Assembly: GCF_000524195.1 (NCBI RefSeq)
Contig: NW_020170413.1
Span: 723,877-787,876 of the forward strand
Direction: 5' to 3'
Origin: Echinococcus granulosus
Lineage: Eukaryota > Platyhelminthes > Cestoda > Cyclophyllidea > Taeniidae
DNA length: 64,000 nucleotides
The position numbers and the translations under genes are program-made. The notes below the pieces were generated by a model that saw only the letters and a program-made list of their open reading frames with translations, was not told the DNA's origin and ran no database searches. Positions 14,372 through 27,570 of the stretch are shown piece by piece. Numbering within the stretch: the stretch's first letter is position 1; each line of letters starts with the position of its first letter.

Positions 14372-15505
14372 TGGTAAAAATGGCACTTAATACTTTTCCT
14401 CCCTATATTAGATCATATAAATACAAAGAGATGACCAGTACTTGCATGCCGTTGATAGTTTTAAGGAAGTAAAGCAAACAGGTGCACTTATAGACTCTTT
14501 CAAATGCTTTTTTTGTTTTGTAACCAGCTTATCAACGTGAATGTCATCCTTTCTTAAAGCATCAAGAGAAGCTGTCATATTCTTGACACATAGTAAAATA
14601 TGCTAGTTACATCTTCCCAACAGCCCAGAAACAGCCTTGTTATTTGTATATAACATTTTTGAAAGATTATAGGAGACCATTGCAAGAATTGAAAGGACCG
14701 GTTAGACGGGGTTGAAGCTTAAAAAAGCTACGAAATCGGTGTTTATCTATCTAAATACTGTCCGCAAAAGCCTAACAGCATCAAATATTTAGACTCCTTC
14801 ATCTTTTCTGGTGGCACTGGCAGATGCGTGAATGAGTCAGGTTCTTGGTCTTGATAATTTATGTGACAACTCACATATCTCTTCTCCCTGCGCTCTCTCT
14901 TTCTACCTAACGAAGTAACTAATAAGATGCGTCACTGCTGCTGTCTTAGAATACCCAGTATGGGAAAAACAGCTTCTTGTCTATGCCGGAGCTAGACAGA
15001 GATGGCATTCATGGTTAAAAGAAGACTGATTTTTAAGCCCAAAATCGCTATAGGACCTAGAGTGTTGTACTCATAATGGAAGGGATATGAAGATTCGTCT
15101 AGATTCTATCTATGGGAAATAAAACGTCCTATCTACAATCCGTCGATTACGCTCACTCTTAAACCTATATGCAACCTGAAATTTTGACTTAAAAGCATTA
15201 CTTTGAGGCGATATAGTTTAGATTGTTTCAGCAAATTCACCTATCAATCAAACATTCACGCCACTTTGACATGTGCATTTCATCCTCTAACTAATTTAAG
15301 CTGAACATCTGCGTGAGCAAAAAAGCGTCCATTAAGGTTTTAATTTCGTAGCCAAAATTTCTTTGCAAAACCAATCGCTTTTTCACTGCAGGGAAATTAG
15401 GCTTTTTGAACCTGCATGTAACTTCGTGAATTCCCTATTGTCTGCATATTATATCAGATTAACTGACGTCTGTTCAAGCTAATAGCCTCAAACTGATATG
15501 CTCTA

Positions 15506-16523
15506 TTGCAGAGTCTGGAAGGAGAAGGAACTTCAGAATTGTTATCCACTTTAATGCCAATCTTGTCAGTCTTCTATGGATTAGCCTTCACGATGGTGAT
15601 ATGGAACTGCTCATGTCACCCCTACGCAATTGGCCCTCCAGCCTTCAGCTCTCGATGCATCTATAGTGGGACAGCTTTCACATTTATGCACCTTCGAGCA
15701 CCCTTGGAAGGATATACAAACAACTCTTTCTTCGGTGCAAAGATTATTGAAACTGTAGCTGTTGTTCATGTTTAGTGGAAGAAAAGTATCCGGTGCAGAT
15801 GACTAAATTGTAGGGGCTGGAAAATAGATTACAACTTTGCAGTAATTACAAGTTCTGTAATTCCATCAAAAATAGGACAAAAAGGGATTTTAAAGAAAGG
15901 TAAGCAGTCTTTGGAGAAAATATTAACACTGTCCTGAAGCATAAAAAGCTGCGACTCATGAAATACGATTTAAATTATACTTCAGAGAGGTAAGAATATT
16001 TCAGGAAAAGTGCCGAGGGATGGGAAAATGGAAGCGACATCCAAATCAAGAAGCAGACGACAACGAATTACCTGGAGATTATACTTTGGAAATGCTTTTA
16101 AATTAAGCCCAAGGCTGACAATGTAACTGATAAACAAAAAGTGTTTACTGCGAACGCAGTTCAGCTGAACAAAGTATCCGAACAAATGGGTCTCCATGCT
16201 GTACTCTGTAATCAGATTAAAACAGATCTACTCATTGCATTTTCAAGTCTCCGAGCCTTTGCTTCTGCTTTGTAGTCGGTCTTAATTCAAATGGACAATA
16301 TTTTAGTGGCTAAAGCAGAAGGCTAATCACTGAGACTGCTGAAGGTGAAATATCGAAGCGAATCAACTGGAGTTGGAGAGACAGTGTTGATGCAGGCTTC
16401 GGATCACTCCAAGTTAAAAGTGTCACGTTCAGAAAAGCCGATTTCTGTAAAAGTGCGAAGATTAGAGTGTCTAAATTAATTCAAAAGGTATGCTTCAAAA
16501 AAGATCGGCAGCGCTATGCTTAA
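15506..16523 (+). pseudogene. Possible decayed coding region, in-frame stops
   Basis: This stretch is GC-richer than its flanks and reads as protein-like sequence in short blocks. From about 16100 one frame runs for roughly 125 codons and is interrupted by TAG at 16276 and TAA at 16324. Before and after each stop the frame is unchanged and the residues remain plausible (for example QLNKVSEQMGLHAVLCNQIK before the first stop). A TAA at about 16105 separates an upstream block in the same frame. An ORF of 89 codons at 15506-15775 starts after a TATTGCAG acceptor-like site. Either this is a relic gene with nonsense mutations or it is a chance GC-rich patch. I could not identify a family, and other frames are also partly open, which lowers confidence. 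Confidence 0.2.
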
Positions 16524-16666
16524 GGTAGGGTGAGTGAAAGGAGAAAGTTGGGTTAAAGTAAGTTAATTTAGAATGGAAGTTAAGCCAAAACAAAGGTCTC
16601 TCCTGTCATATAACAGACCTCAATGAAAGTTAAAGACTGCCAATTTGCTGTTTTCATCACCTTTAG

Positions 16667-16853
16667 GTTGCGAAGATGTACCACTTCCAGATTGCTTACT
16701 AATGTGAAGTGCCTTTCTTGGTACGACAGTAAGGAAATGAACATATTTAATTACTTTCCCATGTTTCCGAGAGACCACTTTATTTTGGCGAAGACCGAGC
16801 CTTGTGTGTTTGATGGATCAAATAAAAGTTTGTTTATAATGAATTTTCAATGA
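16667..16853 (+). CDS. Candidate terminal exon followed by poly(A) signal
   Basis: The acceptor TTTTCATCACCTTTAG ends at 16666. One base and 61 codons then run open to TGA at 16851-16853. The same frame is open further upstream from an ATG at 16623 (76 codons), so an unspliced small ORF is an alternative. The peptide includes CLSWYDSKEMNIFNYFPMF and has no recognised motif. AATAAA at 16897-16902 lies 43 bases after the stop. The candidate relic immediately upstream does not join to it in phase by any donor I found. Confidence 0.22.
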
Positions 16854-16896
16854 TTTGCTTAGTTGAACTCCAGAAATCTACGACTAGGACCTCCTC

Positions 16897-16902
16897 AATA
16901 AA
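16897..16902 (+). terminator. AATAAA downstream of the 16.67 kb candidate exon
   Basis: A canonical hexamer at a suitable distance from the TGA at 16853. It matters only if the exon at 16667-16853 is real. Confidence 0.25.
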
Positions 16903-17797
16903 AGTGTAACTTATACAAACAAAGCTTCTTCCAAAACATTAAGGTTAAGTCATGCAGCTGAAGGAAAGTCCCTCTTAAACCTCCATACTCCCATTATGTT
17001 CTTTCTACAGAGCACTAAAATAGGAAACCTTCATTTGGAAAATAAAAGAAGGAAACGAAGTACTCCAGTCTGTTATTTACTTCTCAAAGCACCATGTCAT
17101 GTGGCTTTGAGAAAGTATTGATAAGGCTTTACAAGATGGACATATTTTTGATTACTGACAGCCTTGAAAATGTGTTCGGCCACCTTATATAATTCTTTCT
17201 CTTCCTTTTTAATCACAAAAAGGTTTTATTATTTGTCATTGGATGATTAGTCTTTCTTGCAGAGAAATTAATGGCAATAAGGTAATACACTCAAAGAAAT
17301 GCTTCTCATTAAGCAGGTCAGCTTAGCATTACTGCTTACACAACTAGGGTAGCTCTGCCAACCGCACCAGTGGTTAGTTAAGTTCACTTAGAAGTGAAAT
17401 ATATTTTTTGACAGAAGAATTTGCTGATTAGTACAGGAGATAAGGAAGGCGGTACCAGATTGCTGCCAAGTCACAGGTATCTGCGCGAGCTTTTAAAGTT
17501 TAAAATACAGCACTAACGCAGCTTGTTTTTCTTTCTGGCATGAGTAGGACATTGTTGATTTGAAAAAGGAGATTATGTAATTTGCTGACATCCTTCTGAT
17601 GCTCCATTCAACATCAAAAGGATAGACATCGCAATCCCATAGGTAGGGCATCATCAAAGAAATGTGCACATGCTTCCAGATTGTTGTAAGTGTCTAAAAT
17701 AAATTTTAAAAGGGTTTGTTATCTTTTATTGTAACATGTCGATTTTTGATATATGAAGGGTATGTTGTCGTCATTGTCCATCTTAAATAGTGCCATC

Positions 17798-17897
17798 NNN
17801 NNNNNNNNNNNNNNNNNNNNNNNNNNNNNNNNNNNNNNNNNNNNNNNNNNNNNNNNNNNNNNNNNNNNNNNNNNNNNNNNNNNNNNNNNNNNNNNNN
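17798..17897. other. Assembly gap (100 Ns)
   Basis: Exactly 100 consecutive Ns, the conventional length for a gap of unknown size. Any exon lying here would be missed, which matters for the minus-strand candidates at 18-19.6 kb. Confidence 0.99.
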
Positions 17898-20800
17898 CGT
17901 ATTACCCTCTTACTTTTTATAAAGTGCGTTGAGCTCAACGCGTCGGTCCGCAGTTAAAGAAAGAGAGTGGATGCAAAGAGTCTGATCAGTGGATATTTTA
18001 GTCGCATTTTGTGCCTCCCAGCACAGTTTGCCCGGATCAGTAATTAATGACCAAAATTTTCGCTACCACATTCTTTCCTTAATTCTCCTATATAAAACGT
18101 CATAGCTTACCGTTCTCTGGATTGTCAACGCTGAAGACAATAACATTCACGCCTGTAGTGAAAGTACGTCACTAAAGCTTCGACTGAGCTACCATCTGAA
18201 ACATTGTCCTTTTAGAAGCAAAATCCAGACTGATTTATTTGCGACTACACTTATTAACTTTCTTAATGATAAATTTTGTCCTCGAATTTCCCACATCGAA
18301 ATCATAAAGAGGTAGTTCGATTTGTGGCAGACACTATTCTTGCACAATTAGATGCTTGGGGCAAATTGAGAGGTTTTATTTTTAGCAAAAGGACTTTCAG
18401 GGAATATATGATAGCTCTAAAAAGCCACTACATATAAAAGTGTCCGATTTGAAAATGCTGTGATGCTGAATTCAAGTGTTTCATAATTGCGAATACGTCA
18501 ACATGCTTAACAAAGCCGTGAGCGGTTTCACATTTAACACAATACAAATAAAACTAGATAGCACGTCTTATTTCCATATTCCCATTTAGACACTGTATTA
18601 CTAAATTGTATCATAAAAATAATAGAAACACAAGTTTTACAATAGCTGTGATACTCTGTGGTCTACTATTCTCATTTATTATGATAATGAAATGCTATGA
18701 ACATTGTACTCATTTGAAGAGTCTTTAATTAATTAGAGGATGGAACGATTTAGAAGAAAGTGAAAGTGTAAACTTCTTACCGCAGTCTTTCGCTACATCT
18801 GTACACTTAATTCAGTATCTGAATTTTCCAGAGGAGACAATCACAAGGGACCCCACGGCATTTCTTAATCGGAACTAGAACATTGACCTCCACGATGCCC
18901 TTTAGGAGTTTAAATAGGTGGAAGGTACCCGCAGCTAGGCCTGAATGATAGGGGAACGCAGTAAGTTGCTGCAGCGTGAAAGTAGTATACTTTAACATTT
19001 AGCTCACTTGATGCCTACCGTGCAGTTAATGTCCGCAAATGATTTTAAAGTTTATCTTGTTACTTCATTTGTAATGCAATTTCATAATAGTTTATGCATA
19101 AATTTGGCATTCTCAAACTGTCTCTGTCAAAAAACTTGAGCTAAGAATAGTTGCGGACAAGATCGTCACTTATGCAGACTTGCATCTGGTCATCTGTAAA
19201 ACGCTGCTGAGCGGCTGAGCACCGATGTATCATACTATGCTAAAGAAGTATATTAGCTACTCAGTTATTTGACACAGTTGTTCATTAGAAACTCACCCAT
19301 CATGAACTGAAAATGTCGTCATCTAGAAGTAGGAGGTCACAATTCGGCTCTATTGTGCGATATACCACCGCTGCAGTACTTCACTTAGAATTGGAAAATA
19401 GACTAGTCTTCTACATTTTCAAAAAACCATCTGAGTTTACAAAGACAATGAGTTTGAAGTAATTTTACTTACCTAGGACTTATTTTTGTACAGTAAGGTA
19501 GAACTCCACAGGAAGTCCTCTGCGCTCCCAGGAAATGAGGTATCTGATATTTTACATTACACAAAAATCCCCTTAAGTTTTTGAGCCAGGTGATACGGTA
19601 TAATAAAATTAAAAAGGGAATTGTAAAAAATTCATTAAGTAATGCACTGTGATGAAATAATTTGCTTAGCGCTCTAATGTTTGCGCTGAGTACAAAGTGG
19701 TACGCATCCCTACGCAGAAACACGAAGGACTTACTGATCCACGTCCATGTTATTCTAGAAGGCTGCTTAATATTTCAAACACAAAAAACTAGAACTGTAA
19801 AGTTTGCAGCTTTGGACTTCCAACTTTTTGCTCAGATATCGCAGAGGTAAAAAGCACCCTTCTTGAACGCCAAATACTGCCAGGAAATTCAGAGACTTTC
19901 CTTAGAGAAAAGGGCATGTTCAAAATATTCTCTCCTCTCTTTTAATGCTATATCTTAATTATGGCGTAGATTTGGCGGTTTTTTTGGGGTGACTCATTCA
20001 TGGCTCAAGGTGGTATAATCAGCTCTGTGACCGAGTCATGACCTAATCTACGTTATTGTTAACGACTGTTTAATGACTTGGCACGTCAAAACGTTGACAA
20101 GACCTTTAAGCGGAACTTGGCCAAAAAGCTACGAGAAGGTAAGGATTACTTTATTTGAACATAAAATGCGATTGAGCAGTAGTTGACACAGAAGTTAGGT
20201 CCAACATAAACCTTTTATAAAATAATTGACGTAATTGAAATATTTAGAGGATTTCGGCTTTGGTAGATCCTGGGAAGGTCAAAAAATGAGGTGTGAAACT
20301 GACAAACATTTGCCATTTGATATAAGACATTAAAGAAAAAAACCTTTTTCTGCATATTAGTGAATATTCCGACCTCATTTTATGCCTGAATAAAGGCAGG
20401 TAAAAGGCACAAAATGCTGAGGATTTGGTAGTTAAAACAAGTTACCAAAGAAATTTTGATGAAATTTGACAAGCTTTTGCAGTAAAAGTACTTCTTACTC
20501 TCAAACGCAACTTAACCAATCCTAAGGATAAACAATGCCACTGTCAGTCAATGTGTAGGCAATCAAACCAGTTTTGTGGTTTTATTGGTGTAGTCAATTA
20601 AAGCAGTGTGCTTCCTGTCTTACATCGGTAAAAATTTATAAATATACAGCCCATAATCCTTCTTAGATGTAACATATACTCAAGCCCTGCCCATCTTCTC
20701 TTTTGCTCTACGTTTTTTTCTCTTAAGTCTGTTCAATTTCCTATGTGCTTATCACATGGAGAAATTTGTTGGGGAAACTGGGGGTCAAGATATAGCAGTA

Positions 20801-23600
20801 AAACTTTAACAACTCAGAATACAGTTTTAGAGCTCCTAGTAACCTAATATTTCAAATCAAGGTTTTAGATTGTTTTTCAAGAAGGCAACTGTGTTCTACC
20901 GCCCCTGTCTGATTCTCAAGATAATTTTATTTTAAACACCCAGACATTTATCGTCATAAACCAGTCAGTGAACAATTAAAAAGGGGATCTTTATATTGTT
21001 AAGGAAGTGAGGAATAACTTACTGATAAAGTTTCGTGATTACTGTCACATTCATGCATAACATATGAAAATCAGCTTAGCTGCTCAACTGAGTAAAAGGG
21101 TAAGTTCTCATCTTTTCCTCTCAGACAATGTAAGTGCCAACTAATTGCTTCATTAACACTCATGTTGCCTCAAGCGCAAACATTAAATGTTTTCTTGAGC
21201 ACATAGTTTTAAGTCATTTGGCTCCAGAATCAACAAAACTGAACCGGATTTACACAAATTATGGCGTCAAAATTGTACATGGACTTTACTTGACCTCATA
21301 ACAGATTTTTCTATAACTTAAAACTATTGCAAAAAGGAATGGGCCCAAATTTTAGGCCAAAACTCCACAAAATGTAATCGGCTTACAAAATGTGCTTACT
21401 GACATAACGGATGGAATTCGACGGAAATCTACGAAACGAATAGCTATCAGCGGATTTAGCAATTGTTTAATGGCAGTAAAGATCATCTCACAGTCTTTGT
21501 TGCAATCTCGCACTTGATTTGAATCAACTGAAATGGTCCTATCATAATCATTGTAGACTAATAGCCTTGGTTACCCCTATGCAAAATACTGAAAGGAGCC
21601 TGGAACACTCTGATTGAAAAGATTTCTTTTGATTACGTTAAATGCTTGCAATTAACCTAATTTTCAAGGTGCTTGCAACATTTTTGACTTTACTCCATAA
21701 ATTCTCTTGTATACCCACAAATTTTACCAACGGAATTATTTGCCCTCTAGTTTCCCTGGATATTTCTCATGGACTACATATCCATGGTCTCTTCAACCCA
21801 ATAACAAAACTCCGGTCTTTACTGAATGGAAAATACATCCAAGGAAGACAATTCCCTTAAATAAACTTAGATCAAATATGCGACTTAAAAACTATGTTGA
21901 GCCTTTTTCATTTTCTTTTTTTCCAATGCAAACATTGCCTATTTGTGGACCACACAGGATAGACAGATGCTGTGCAAATCTATGCAAATAGAATCAGGAC
22001 GGAAATGATTGCGCACATCTCTAAAGTATTAGTCTATATCGCATTTAAATGGGGACGTTTTGACGTGGGCGGTCAAGTTTGTTACAACTAAGGATAAATT
22101 TGTAATTTATAAAGGAAAAAGTGAATGAAGAGCATCGTCGTTCACCATTTCAAAGATGTAAAACAGATGACCAATTTCTTTGAATCACCGCTTTATACTT
22201 CATCCTAGACGCAGACTGCTTTTATGTTTGGTGGAATGGGGTCGATTGCAGAGTTGAGTAGGTCTAATTGTCTTTTTATAACTAATAAAAAGGAGGACAT
22301 TGAGAAATGGCGGGATTTCTGCTCGTGAATTCCTTAAGGGAGTTAAAGAGAATGACACTTCGATACGGCCAAGTTAAGAAAGAAAGCAGCCATTAAAAAG
22401 GCAGGCATCCCCCTGTGAGGTATAATATTAGATAAATGCATTGTTAAAATATATACTGTGGCAGATAGAACACAGTAAATAACAAACGCTTTTAGATGGA
22501 GGTTGTCAGCTGTTGGGAAGATTAATGCCAGGCTTAAGATAAATTAAAGTCAACTTAAGAGTAACATCACGCTTTGTATCAACCTCCTAAGCTCTTAAGG
22601 CAAAGCAAAGGCAAACATGGATGAATTTTATTTTAATGTATAGTTTTATCACAGTTTTTCGACAGAAAAAGCTGCTTTAAAGACAATGCCATGTATCGCT
22701 AGAAACCCTTGTACATTCGATTAATTAAGACTTTGGAAGATTGGGGTGAGCCTAACAAATTTACATAAAAGCGTGAAAGATATTGCTTGATAAAATGCAA
22801 ACTACCATAAGCCGCTATGTTGGGAGTTGATATTTCGCCCCAAAAGATGAAACAAAACAGAGTTCTTCTGCAAAGATCGTCAGAGAAGAATTAACTGAAG
22901 TATCTTATAATCCAAGTTACGAGGACTGAAACTATGCACTGCTAACGAAAACTTAGCGTTCCAGGTATTGGTACCCACTCGGATATCAGGTGCCCTGAAC
23001 ATCAGTTCGTGATCATGAACTTGCAAATGATATTAGAATCTACGGAATTATTCGTGGGGACGTGCATGTAAACGACTTTACCACTAGCATAATGGCAGTT
23101 TAGTTAGCTTAGAAGTTGAAAAGATAAAATACCACTTATCCAATCAGTAAGCTCCCAGATTTTAACAAAGATCCCTAGCCATATGTGAGAACAATCAGAT
23201 TTGCATTGAAAGCAAAATGCAGGTAAAATACGATAAAAAATGCTTTATTTACCACTACAAATAATTAGTTTAGATCTTATAACATAATAGTTCATTATAT
23301 TTTAAGGGTTTTCAGGGAAAAATTGCAATCCAAACGGAATTTATCTAAATGATAAATAAATGAAAAATTTTATACTACTTATTCAGGGTAATTTGAAGTG
23401 ACTCAGTCAAATGGACACTAGTGAAAGGAGGACTCTGTAATAATCACTCGCACAAATAACTAAGAAGCCTAAAAAGTGGCTTATTTATAGGGAAACACAA
23501 ACTGTAGCTTTAATTATAATTTGAGCTTTGATTGCAAATTGCTTTTATAGTAGAAGAGAGGCTAGTTTTTTTCATTCACTCGCATTAATAAATAAGCAAA
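17898..23600. other. No confident gene; minus-strand splice-like segments
   Basis: On the minus strand, 19543-19473, 19322-19297 and 18152-18111 each have convincing acceptor and donor sites, but their phases do not join. They are described under findings. Elsewhere in the interval I see only short open frames and AT-rich sequence. Confidence 0.5.
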
Positions 23601-23634
23601 ATTAACTTCACCGATGTCAGAGTGTCTTGTTTGC

Positions 23635-23990
23635 ACAATTAGACCTCCCAGGCAGACTAAAGGGGGGACATCTCGTAGCCAAAATTTGGAGAAGGGGGAA
23701 CGCAAAGCTTCGGGAGTTCACTGGAAGTCTGAAACTCAACTCAAAGGTACCCGCCTGTTGCAACTTTTCTAGTTGGTTGTCAGCTGCTTCCGTATCTCAC
23801 CTCCACGGATGTTTAGATGGCTGGTCGGAGGACAGTTTAACATTTCGACGCCTCTTTACGGGTGGTCTGGAGCAACAACGACAACGACGATGAAAACGCC
23901 TACGAAGAGTGAAAGAAAATTGGTTTGTGGTCATTTATGCCAAATTTGTCATGTTACATGTCTCATAATGGTAGCAACTAGTAAACGTAA
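23635..23990 (+). other. GC-rich island with ambiguous coding potential
   Basis: About 260 bases (23640-23900) are markedly GC-richer than the flanks and include a CAACGACAACGACGATG stretch. Two plus-strand frames are open through the first part. A frame of 138 codons (23773-24189) covers the second part and passes a donor-like AAAC|GTAAGT near 23988. With two competing frames and no recognisable domain, I do not call a CDS. A first exon, a long non-coding RNA exon or an old transposon fragment are all possible. Confidence 0.3.
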
Positions 23991-24189
23991 GTTTTGCCAG
24001 AATTTTGAAAGAAAATTGCTAACGTACAACTTACATCTGTTTAAAACAAAAAGTAACAAGTACTTTACTGAATATAAGCGATGTCGGTCACAGAACTTCT
24101 TTATTCCCATTGACCATAAATGGCTATTGTGGTTCTTCATTTGGCAGGTCAAACATGCTGGTTCACGTATTTTAAATCGAGAATGCTAG

Positions 24190-27100
24190 AGGAAGAATTT
24201 AATGAGTCAATGAAGCTATGAAAGCGTTTGAACATGCATTTCCGTTTCTTGTGACCTGTATGTTAAGGAGATATGTCCTGCTAAAACAATTAAACAAATC
24301 TTTTAATTCAACACTTTGAAATTCTGATCAAAGACCAAGCGGTGACTGTTGAATTATCCTTCCAAGGCTTCTGCTGTGTAGATTTGGTAGCTTACTTAAA
24401 CATTTTACTAACGTTAATAGATTTTTTGCCTCAAATTATTTCGGCTGTCATTTTACAAAACATTATTTACACATTAAATGTGGCAAGGTAGGATTAAGAC
24501 CTTTAAGCCCAAATATCACTGTAGGGGTTGATCCACTACACTAATTTTACCTTGAAAATATGGGAACACTCTCAAAGCAAGTCTGCTTTCGCCAATGAAA
24601 GGAACCACCACAGGCTATCAAAAATTAATACCCTAACCATAAACCAATTTGGTATGAGAGTATGATATTTAACCTTAAAAGAAAAAAACACATTGAAAGC
24701 GCCTGTCAAATAGACTAAAAATTGATTATCTAGGGTCTGAAAGATTTATGACCTATCATATATCAAAAGTTGTCAGCCTTATTTATAAAAAAAACTTAAT
24801 AGGGTAAACAAGTGGAGAAATTATATGGAAAATTTAAAAGAAGTGAACACTGGCAGTTCTTCACACTTCCAAAAAAACAGCAAAAATCGTAGTAAGTCAT
24901 TACAGAAGTTTTTATGATCAAGTGATGGAACCTACACTTCTTTCTAATATATAGGGGTTACTAAAATATTCACATCGTACTATGGAAGTATATTGACCTT
25001 TGGACTGATATGTGACCCCACCAGTCCACTTTCTCATAGATTGCGATAATTATTTTAAGGTTTTAGGATAGGTTGGGTTAAGAAACATTGGAATAAACAC
25101 TAGTTTTTAAAAAAATGAAAAATATTAATTGAAATGCATTTGAAAGAGGTAAATCTCATTTTCAATAAAAATATTTCAGTTTAACTATTTTTAGAGATGC
25201 TTGTATTTATCGCATTACCCATGTATTTAAGCAAGAGGCCCGGTGTTTATTCATTTTACCTTAGCCTTCGTACCCTTGGAACGGGTAGATGGAATGAATG
25301 AGGTCGTGCCTTATTAAATAGCGATAATAAAATAGGTACAAGTATTAAGGCTGTAAGTGTTCAGAGTGTGTTACCTCCTCGTAACCTGACTGTGTCCTCT
25401 TAGTCCCGAGATTCGTATTTACAGACCACCTCTCACCTAAAAGATATTCCAGTCGGATAAATAATTGTCACCAATACATGTTCACCAAGAATATAGCTCC
25501 AAAAAGTCTCCATTTTAGGAAGGAAGCCTAATCCATCCACGCTTTGAGTTATTTTTGAAGATAGATAATTCTCCTAGGGATTTAAAAAGGCAGATCGTAT
25601 TCAGAAAGTCGGTGAGTCGTAAATGAATCCTTCGCCACCTGGTGATTCTTGGAAGTGAGCAGTAAAACATCTTTACGAACTTCGAAAGGCTAGGTTTATT
25701 TTTTGGTCAGAAGTAATTAAAAACCTTCCCAACTGTCACAGTGCTCAGCGTAATGATGCCAAACAATGGTTGAATAATCAGTAACTCAACAAATTTTACT
25801 TCTACAGCTGGGAACCTATCCCACCAAAACTTTCAATGAAATTACTTATACGGTGTAAAAGCTTATTTTAGCTGAATTTATTTGTTCGACCACATAAACA
25901 TCAATTCTTTTTGAAGATATGGATCAAAAAAATAGCCCAACTTTTATGTTTATCTGTACATAAAAGCGGAAATCTACCTATCCTACTTTATTATGCTACT
26001 TTATCTAATTGGATCTCCAACAAACTGAACCTAAATTTGACCAAATAAAAGCATAAATAACTCCGACAGTAATGCCACGCCAACCCACTATTTTTAACTA
26101 TTTTAATAAGCTGGAAGTGTAAGCTGAAAAAGATTTAATCACCCGCCTAAGTACAAGAAAGTGGTTAAAGCTACCACAAAGCATTTTACTACTTTAAAGT
26201 AAAATTTCACTCCACCAAGTGTTTCCATGTTTAGTTCGCATGATTTTTACTTGGCTTCTTTTAAAAAATGGCAAGAGTTTCATAACGGTAGTTTATGCTG
26301 AAGAAATTTCGATACAACATGACAGGCTGTGGAATGCGCATCAAATATTACTAGTGCGCCAACTCGTCCATTTTCCATTCACGCTTAAAAATGGAGTGGA
26401 GCTTTCTTACAAAGACTAACCTCCCACCAACTTCAAAGCAACGCCACCAAGACACGTTTTAAATGTTGCCGACAAGAGAACTGTCTCAACAAGTCTCCAC
26501 TGAAAGATGCTTGTTCATGGGGTGGGTGAGTAAAGTCCAATTTTTGTGCCTGTAGGCAGTGCAGAGGTAGGTGCATATAAGTATGCTTAAACTGACTCGA
26601 CTCGACTTCCCCTCCACTTACTTTGCTTTACTTTACCTTATTTAAAGGAGACAAACTGTATTCCTGTGATGCCATAAATTAAAAGACGCAAACGAATCTC
26701 GGACAACGAAGAAAAAATTTTGTCTGCTAATAAATTATCCATTCATTCTCTCCTAAAATTCGAAGTTAACAAGGCTGAAATTCGGTAATTTATTAATTTA
26801 TTTATTTCAGTGGATAAAAAATCACCAGCCTTTTTCTTTCCGTTCCAGTAGACCGGGAAATATCACTTGTCCTAAAAAAACCAACCAAACCATTAGGTCA
26901 TTTGTCCCTGCACAATTGCAGTTCTCATAGCATTCTGGTTTGAGTAAACTACATTGACTTGAAACTTTTCAATCCAATTAATTCATTAAGCAGAAATTTT
27001 TCATTTGAGTGGCTGTATCTAAGGCTTTTCCCATTTCAGCCCGACACCTCACTCGACTCCAAATTGTTTTTCACAAATGACCAATAACATGGCAAAATTT

Positions 27101-27570
27101 AATATGGTTTAACCCATCATCTACTTTTTTGATGAAGTGCTTCATACAAAGCGATTAAATGATACAATGATGTATCTTGATCATTTAAGTCTTTGTAACT
27201 GCACTTGGTTAAAGGGGTGAAGACCTACATACATCAGTCACTTCGCAATGCAAATAAGATGTTGTAAACTAAACCTTGGCTAAAATTAAAATTCACACTC
27301 TCCTATCGGGCTATTTTATGGGTTGTGCACCAATCATTTGTCTTTGGCGCCCAATGGAAAAGGGGGAACATTTAAAGCCATACTCCTACAACACATTAAG
27401 TATCGCTTGAACCCCAAAAACAATCGGACTAGTTTGTAGTTTAGGGCAATTTAGTTGAGTCACGTGAGTTGTAACCGCCATTTTCGATCCATTCACAGTT
27501 TTATCAGTCCTCGAAATGCAAAGAATAGGCATAAAAGTGGTTAAGCAGTCAAGGCGTCGGCAAACAAATA
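24190..27570. other. No feature seen
   Basis: AT-rich sequence with frequent stops on all frames. The 66-codon frame at 26219-26419 has no supporting signals. Nothing else stands out before the repeat copy at 27571. Confidence 0.6.

Larger units (their letters stand above)
1..15505. other. No supportable gene; AT-rich non-coding or intronic DNA
   Basis: Open frames here (88 codons at 353-619, 108 codons at 2117-2443, 95 codons at 4248-4535 on the minus strand) are within chance length. They lack matched splice sites, poly(A) signals or recognisable motifs. The only structures noted are the poly-G run, the AT-only patch and the CRE-like octamer, listed separately. Confidence 0.6.
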
